From Parelaphostrongylus tenuis (lineage: Eukaryota > Nematoda > Chromadorea > Rhabditida > Metastrongylidae), in the NCBI GenBank assembly GCA_019055375.1, contig JAHQIW010005261.1, positions 62,001 to 126,000 on the forward strand: a DNA stretch of 64,000 bases, written 5' to 3'. This document shows positions 60,103 through 64,000 of this stretch, piece by piece. The stretch's first letter is position 1, and each line of letters begins with the position of its first letter. The notes beneath the pieces are model-generated. The model was not told the origin of the DNA, ran no database searches, and saw only the letters and a list, made by a program, of their open reading frames with translations. The translations under genes were made by a program, and so were the position numbers.

Positions 60103-62120
60103 GTGACGATATGTAGCTACAATCCACGTTCACTTAAATGCGAATCCTCTATTGAGAACTAAATAGTAAAGACAAGAAGAATATGGGAAGAAGTCATCGC
60201 CCTGGTTGAGACGACAAGACCCCCACCCATTTCAGGCGGTCTATGAAACCGGAATAGAATTGTCCCTTGAGACATGCGTCATTAGAGGAGCCAACGACGC
60301 TGGCGTTTCCATCAGCACGAGTTTGATCATTAACATCGGTCAATTTGAACAACTAAGATTCTGAATTAAACGCTCGGGGTTGAAACGGTGTGGATTAGTG
60401 CCGGCTTCGTCCATCTTCGTTGTTTACACACCAACATGAAGCTATGAAGCGACGAGTCAAAGTGTTTCAAATGGACTTGGCAACGTTCTACATTTGCATT
60501 TCTTATGGTCATCACAAACGAGATTCACTTTCAGAACTGCGTTTGCCTCTTCAGTAGAGTGTGGCATGACGAAATAGATGTTCTTACAATTCTACACGTT
60601 TACAGACTTTTGCTCAATATTCTACTTCACGCGATAAGAAGAGAAAGTTGCTAGGTACAGGAATAACATCCCAAATCTGCCATAAACTGGAGCTCGTTCA
60701 AATCATAAATCGACTCGTGCAAAGCTATTTCCACTAACAATATCAACAAAGAATACTACCGGCTAAATAACGTCTTCGCGTTAGGAAGAAACAGGATCCT
60801 AAATCTCACCGAAAGAGGTATGCCACCAGAAATACTCGAGTGGATAATCCAATGTGGAATTACGCGACTTAGAGGCAACTGCTACCTCATGGTCAAAATT
60901 GCAAAATGCTGCAGAAAAGCGGTGAAAGAAGATCTTAAAAAGAAAGAGCGGCGATATTGCCGAAGTAGTGAAGACTGAGAAGAACATTTTCAATGCTCGT
61001 CGAAACTTTTCCGTTTATAAGAGCGAGACGACGTCATGTCGGCGAAACGGTTAGTATTTTAGAAAAAAAAGGAATCTTTTGCAGATTACTACGCAGATTT
61101 GCTCAATACCCGCATCGTTTTGCTTTATTTGAGATAAGAGAAAATGCTTTTGTTGTCCTCGATTCTTCCTTTTCCAGATCCTACACGTTATTTCGCCAAT
61201 AAAGAATCGAGCACACATGGCTCGAAAAGTATAAGACCTGGTCACCTCGAAATCCTTTCTTCACTCCTCTCTAACACAATGATTCCGCTCTTCAAACACT
61301 GCCTGTTAAGATGCAGGTTTTAATCGATGAAATGCCGATATGACCATAATTTTGTTCAAAAAGGAAGACCTCCTCGATATCAGCTCTATCACCCAATTTG
61401 CTTGCTTTCTCTCGCCTAACTCCTTACTCAAGCCATTGACAGTACACTATACGAAGCAAAACCATGACAGCAAGCAGGCCCCGAAAAAAATTTGAATAAC
61501 GGATTTAGTAAGACAGAGTACATCCACTCGCTAATAGAGTTCAATAAAGTATCGCAAGAACACAAAAGGACGCTCTGTCTTACTTTCTTCAAGGATGTAG
61601 AAGATAGCAGAAAATAGCTCACTCCATACCCAACTTTTCGAGACAACAATTGTTTCTGTTCTAAGAAATACCTGAGGAATCAGAACTCTTAACGTAAGCA
61701 GGGTTGAAAGATTAATTAGCTTTATCGTACGTGCAATCAAATTATGGAGTATTCTGTGTCTCGTAAGTGAGAGAAAGAATGCAATGTTTCCTTATGTGTC
61801 GATGATCAAAATCAGAGACGCCATTATACACAATCGAAATTCGAAAATTAGGTGGACCGAACAGGTAATGCGTTTTCAACAGCAAGTGGTAGACGGGAAC
61901 TGTTACCTGATTATTTAAGATATCGAAGGCGCAGCACGAAGGACATTGGCGCAATGGTTGAATGTCTTCACGGAAGCTCTATGAGAAAGATGCTCTGCTC
62001 AGTGATTCCCTACAGTGAAAATAACCCCTGGGATCTCTCACGTACGTTGAGAAAAAATAGATGTTTTACTACCGCTCGCTCGACTCTCTCAACGATCAAC
62101 GGAACGACATACACGTGTAA
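60103..62120 (+). mobile_element. RTE-type LINE, near-full-length decayed copy with internal deletion
   Basis: The plus strand can be followed, across many stops and frameshifts, through the whole RTE ORF in order. Start and endonuclease: VTICSYNPRSLKCESSIEN, VYETGIELSLETCV, INIGQFEQLRF. Linker: PPEILEWIIQCGI, KCCRKAVKEDLKK, NARRNFSVYKSETTS. RT entry: FYADLLNTRIV-like, GHLEILSSLL, PICLL. After a FKDVEDS segment near 61590 (the FIDLKKAFDS position) the text jumps to the post-RT region, HTQLFETTIV, KIRDAI and SKIRWTEQVMRF. It ends LNDQRND near 62115. Catalytic RT boxes between are missing, so about 1 kb has been deleted relative to a typical 3.2 kb RTE. Confidence 0.85.
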
Positions 62121-62299
62121 AGTAGAGAGTGCTCAATTCTGATGATTCCGTGCATTCGACTTCATTCGTTATATTGTAGAGGTGAATGCTTGCATGTCAG
62201 GCCTATACAATGACTTGCAAATGCCTACCGTTGTCATACTTTTTGACGATAGTGGTGGTGTACCACTTTTTTGACCAAAGAGTGATAGAGCACTTGGTT
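62121..62299. other. No gene recognised
   Basis: Short AT-rich gap between the RTE relic and a tRNA-like repeat. Confidence 0.4.
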
Positions 62300-62385
62300 T
62301 GCTTGAGGTACGGGATTGAACCAAAGACAAAGTGTTTTCTGAAGTGCGCTCTAACTACTGTCCTGTACGAACCCATGTAGCATGC
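62300..62385 (-). repeat. tRNA-like sequence (family 4, single copy in window)
   Basis: The minus strand reads GACAGTAGTTAGAGCGC (A-box-like), a stretch with CACTTTGTCTTTG, then GGTTCAATCCCGTACC (B box). The spacing of the two boxes fits a tRNA. An acceptor stem of seven pairs is not evident, so I call it a tRNA-derived repeat or tRNA pseudogene. Confidence 0.5.
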
Positions 62386-63461
62386 ATTGCGCATTTTCCC
62401 TCGTCAGTTATCTCTTCGTATTTGATCGTATAGGTACTCTGAGTGCACATTTATGATGCATGGAACGAATCATCACACAGCAGCGCGATTTTGAAAGTTT
62501 GAAGTGGTGCCTATTTTGTCGACAAAAATTCCGCTAAGGATAAAGCTCATGCCATAGCAAAGACCGCTAAAGATAAACAGTGAAACGGAAGAACCATATA
62601 AAGAAGGAATGATCTTCGTTGTAAATCCCATCGCCGACTTTTCATAAGCTTCGGTACAGGTTAATAAAATACTACTCTTAATGAGCAGATACGAGGCTTT
62701 CTATTAAAATAATTATTCACATTCAATGGCGTATCGGCAGTTCCGGCTTTCTCAAAGCATAAAAAGGCCAAATTACCATAACATGTACGCAAATCAAGCA
62801 TTCTGAGAACTTTATCGTGTAGAAATTATATGTGAATTTTAATCGCGCACTGAACATCTTCTTTTGAACTTTTTCGTGCGTCCCTCGAACGAGGGGAACC
62901 CATTTGGCAGCTATGAAATTAGAGAGATGGCACATAAGGTAAAACACTGATGATGACTAGTCGAGTTATTCGATGACTAATTAAGACAGTATTTTGAAGG
63001 TCGTCAACTATTGCACTCGTCGAAAAGTCAGAAAAGATGTGAACTCAGCCAATGGTCTCCACAAACAGGTGCACAGTATTGTAGCGCAATATAAAGAAAA
63101 GCACCCGGTGCGTCGTGATTTTACAGAAAACTTCGTGATACTTCGAAGTAGAGCGATTTAGTCGGCCAGACTTCATTTTCACATTTGGTGGATGACATTG
63201 TAGTTCGCAATGAATTTGTTTGATAATGGTTACACTTTATATCCATGATTTTTTAACGACCTCTCTAGAGCACTAATCTTGTTGATCAGACTATTTTCTC
63301 GTCATTCCAAAAACATATGTCGAAAATGAACTTTCCAGAGGACTCATGATTGACAACCTTATCTACCGATCAACTTGCTGTGTCCATCGTTGTTTCATTA
63401 TTCGGCACTTGAATGCAGATCCAGCGGAATTCTTGATTTTAGAAACTTTCCGAAGGCCACT
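62386..63461. other. No gene recognised
   Basis: AT-rich. The minus-strand open frame 62723-62947 has no domain or splice context. I looked here for the M4 exon of the channel and did not find it. Confidence 0.4.
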
Positions 63462-63545
63462 GAAAATGGCGCAATGGATTAAGCGCCAAAGCGCGAGGCG
63501 TAAATCAATTCCTCAGGGATGTACCGTGCATTCAACCCCGTTCGC
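63462..63545 (+). repeat. tRNA-like sequence (family 5, single copy in window)
   Basis: AATGGCGCAATGGATTAAGC (A-box-like) and GTGCATTCAACCCCG (B-box-like) about 40 bp apart. Box spacing suits a tRNA-derived repeat; a cloverleaf is not convincing. Confidence 0.45.
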
Positions 63546-64000
63546 AGAATTGTAAACGTTATTCGTTGCATATTTGACTTACGCATCAAAAAGGTAGCTA
63601 CGTGTATTAAGTCAGTATTTCTACTCTCCCAGACAATGATGAAAACAATGTTCTGACTTCGCAAAATCAAAGGGCATAATTTTATTGGGGCATGGGATTG
63701 AATAAGCGATTGATAAGGTATGCATTGTAAAACACCTCTAGCACGATATGAATCCGATGAGTATGGTTTATACTGCTTCAAATCCGATAGAACGAGGGGA
63801 CTACGATGAATCTGCGCTTGTTGTCCAACCACAAAACTTCGCTCTAACTTATGTTTTTTATGTTTTCTGTTTTGTTTGAGTTTTCTAGTTTAGCTTCAAG
63901 AGTTCCTATCATTATTTTCTAGATAGGCAGAGTTGTAGGTGTTTTCGCCACATAAATGAGATTATTTTAGAAAGTTTAGAACTCGTAAACGTACGTGATG
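63546..64000. other. No gene recognised
   Basis: AT-rich to the window end. The open frame on the minus strand (63479-63832) shows no domain. Confidence 0.4.

Noticed and set aside
1..64000. CRISPR arrays, bacterial operons or prophage
   Set aside because: No regularly spaced repeats and no contiguous prokaryote-like genes; spliced exons and retroelements show eukaryotic DNA.

Overview
The window looks like animal nuclear DNA from a nematode, most likely a strongylid (hookworm-like) species; this is an inference. The evidence is AT-rich sequence, exons of 60-155 bp with nematode-style splice sites (short T-rich tracts ending in CAG or TAG, GTAAG/GTGAG donors), a nematode-type Cys-loop anion channel, and a mixture of RTE LINE, Penelope-like, mariner/Tc1 and tRNA-derived repeats. 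There are no operons, ribosome binding sites or CRISPR arrays. Most long open frames are chance; real coding signal is confined to short spliced exons and decayed transposon proteins.

Layout. 0.9-4.9 kb: a Penelope-like retroelement (minus strand; reverse transcriptase plus GIY-YIG endonuclease) between inverted terminal repeats that carry hammerhead-ribozyme-like motifs, next to an older terminal-repeat fragment, an RTE LINE 3' end and a (ATC/ATT)n tract. 5-17 kb: gene-poor, with a 285 bp hammerhead-bearing fold-back, tRNA-like SINEs and a Tc1-like transposase relic. 17.6-33.6 kb: a tandem cluster of four paralogous five-exon genes (A, B, C, D) for a small secreted protein. Only C (31.2-32.8 kb) keeps intact exons and splice sites, and its first exon is one T out of frame. 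26.2-29.4 kb and 36.6-39.9 kb: a 3.2 kb direct duplication that starts inside the last exon of gene B and carries a mariner transposase relic. 39.9-45.9 kb: a very recent inverted repeat with 1.9 kb arms of about 98% identity and a 2.2 kb spacer. 46-51.7 kb: no recognisable gene.

51.8-58.8 kb: a plus-strand Cys-loop ligand-gated anion channel gene. The last five recognised exons (end of the extracellular domain, M1, M2 with the PAR anion-selectivity motif, M3) read perfectly. The upstream extracellular exon has a one-base homopolymer slip and the Cys-loop exon is broken and partly duplicated. M4 and the N-terminus were not found. Its introns are full of SINEs and transposon relics. 59-62.1 kb: a mariner relic and an almost complete but decayed RTE LINE. 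62.1-64 kb: two tRNA-like repeats and otherwise nothing recognised.

How it fits together: two host loci, a secreted-protein cluster in birth-and-death evolution and a channel gene, lie in a transposon-rich region shaped by duplication, inverted duplication and insertion. The features most worth a second look are the single surviving member of the secreted cluster, the decaying or mis-assembled channel, the young giant inverted repeat, and the hammerhead-bearing Penelope derivatives.
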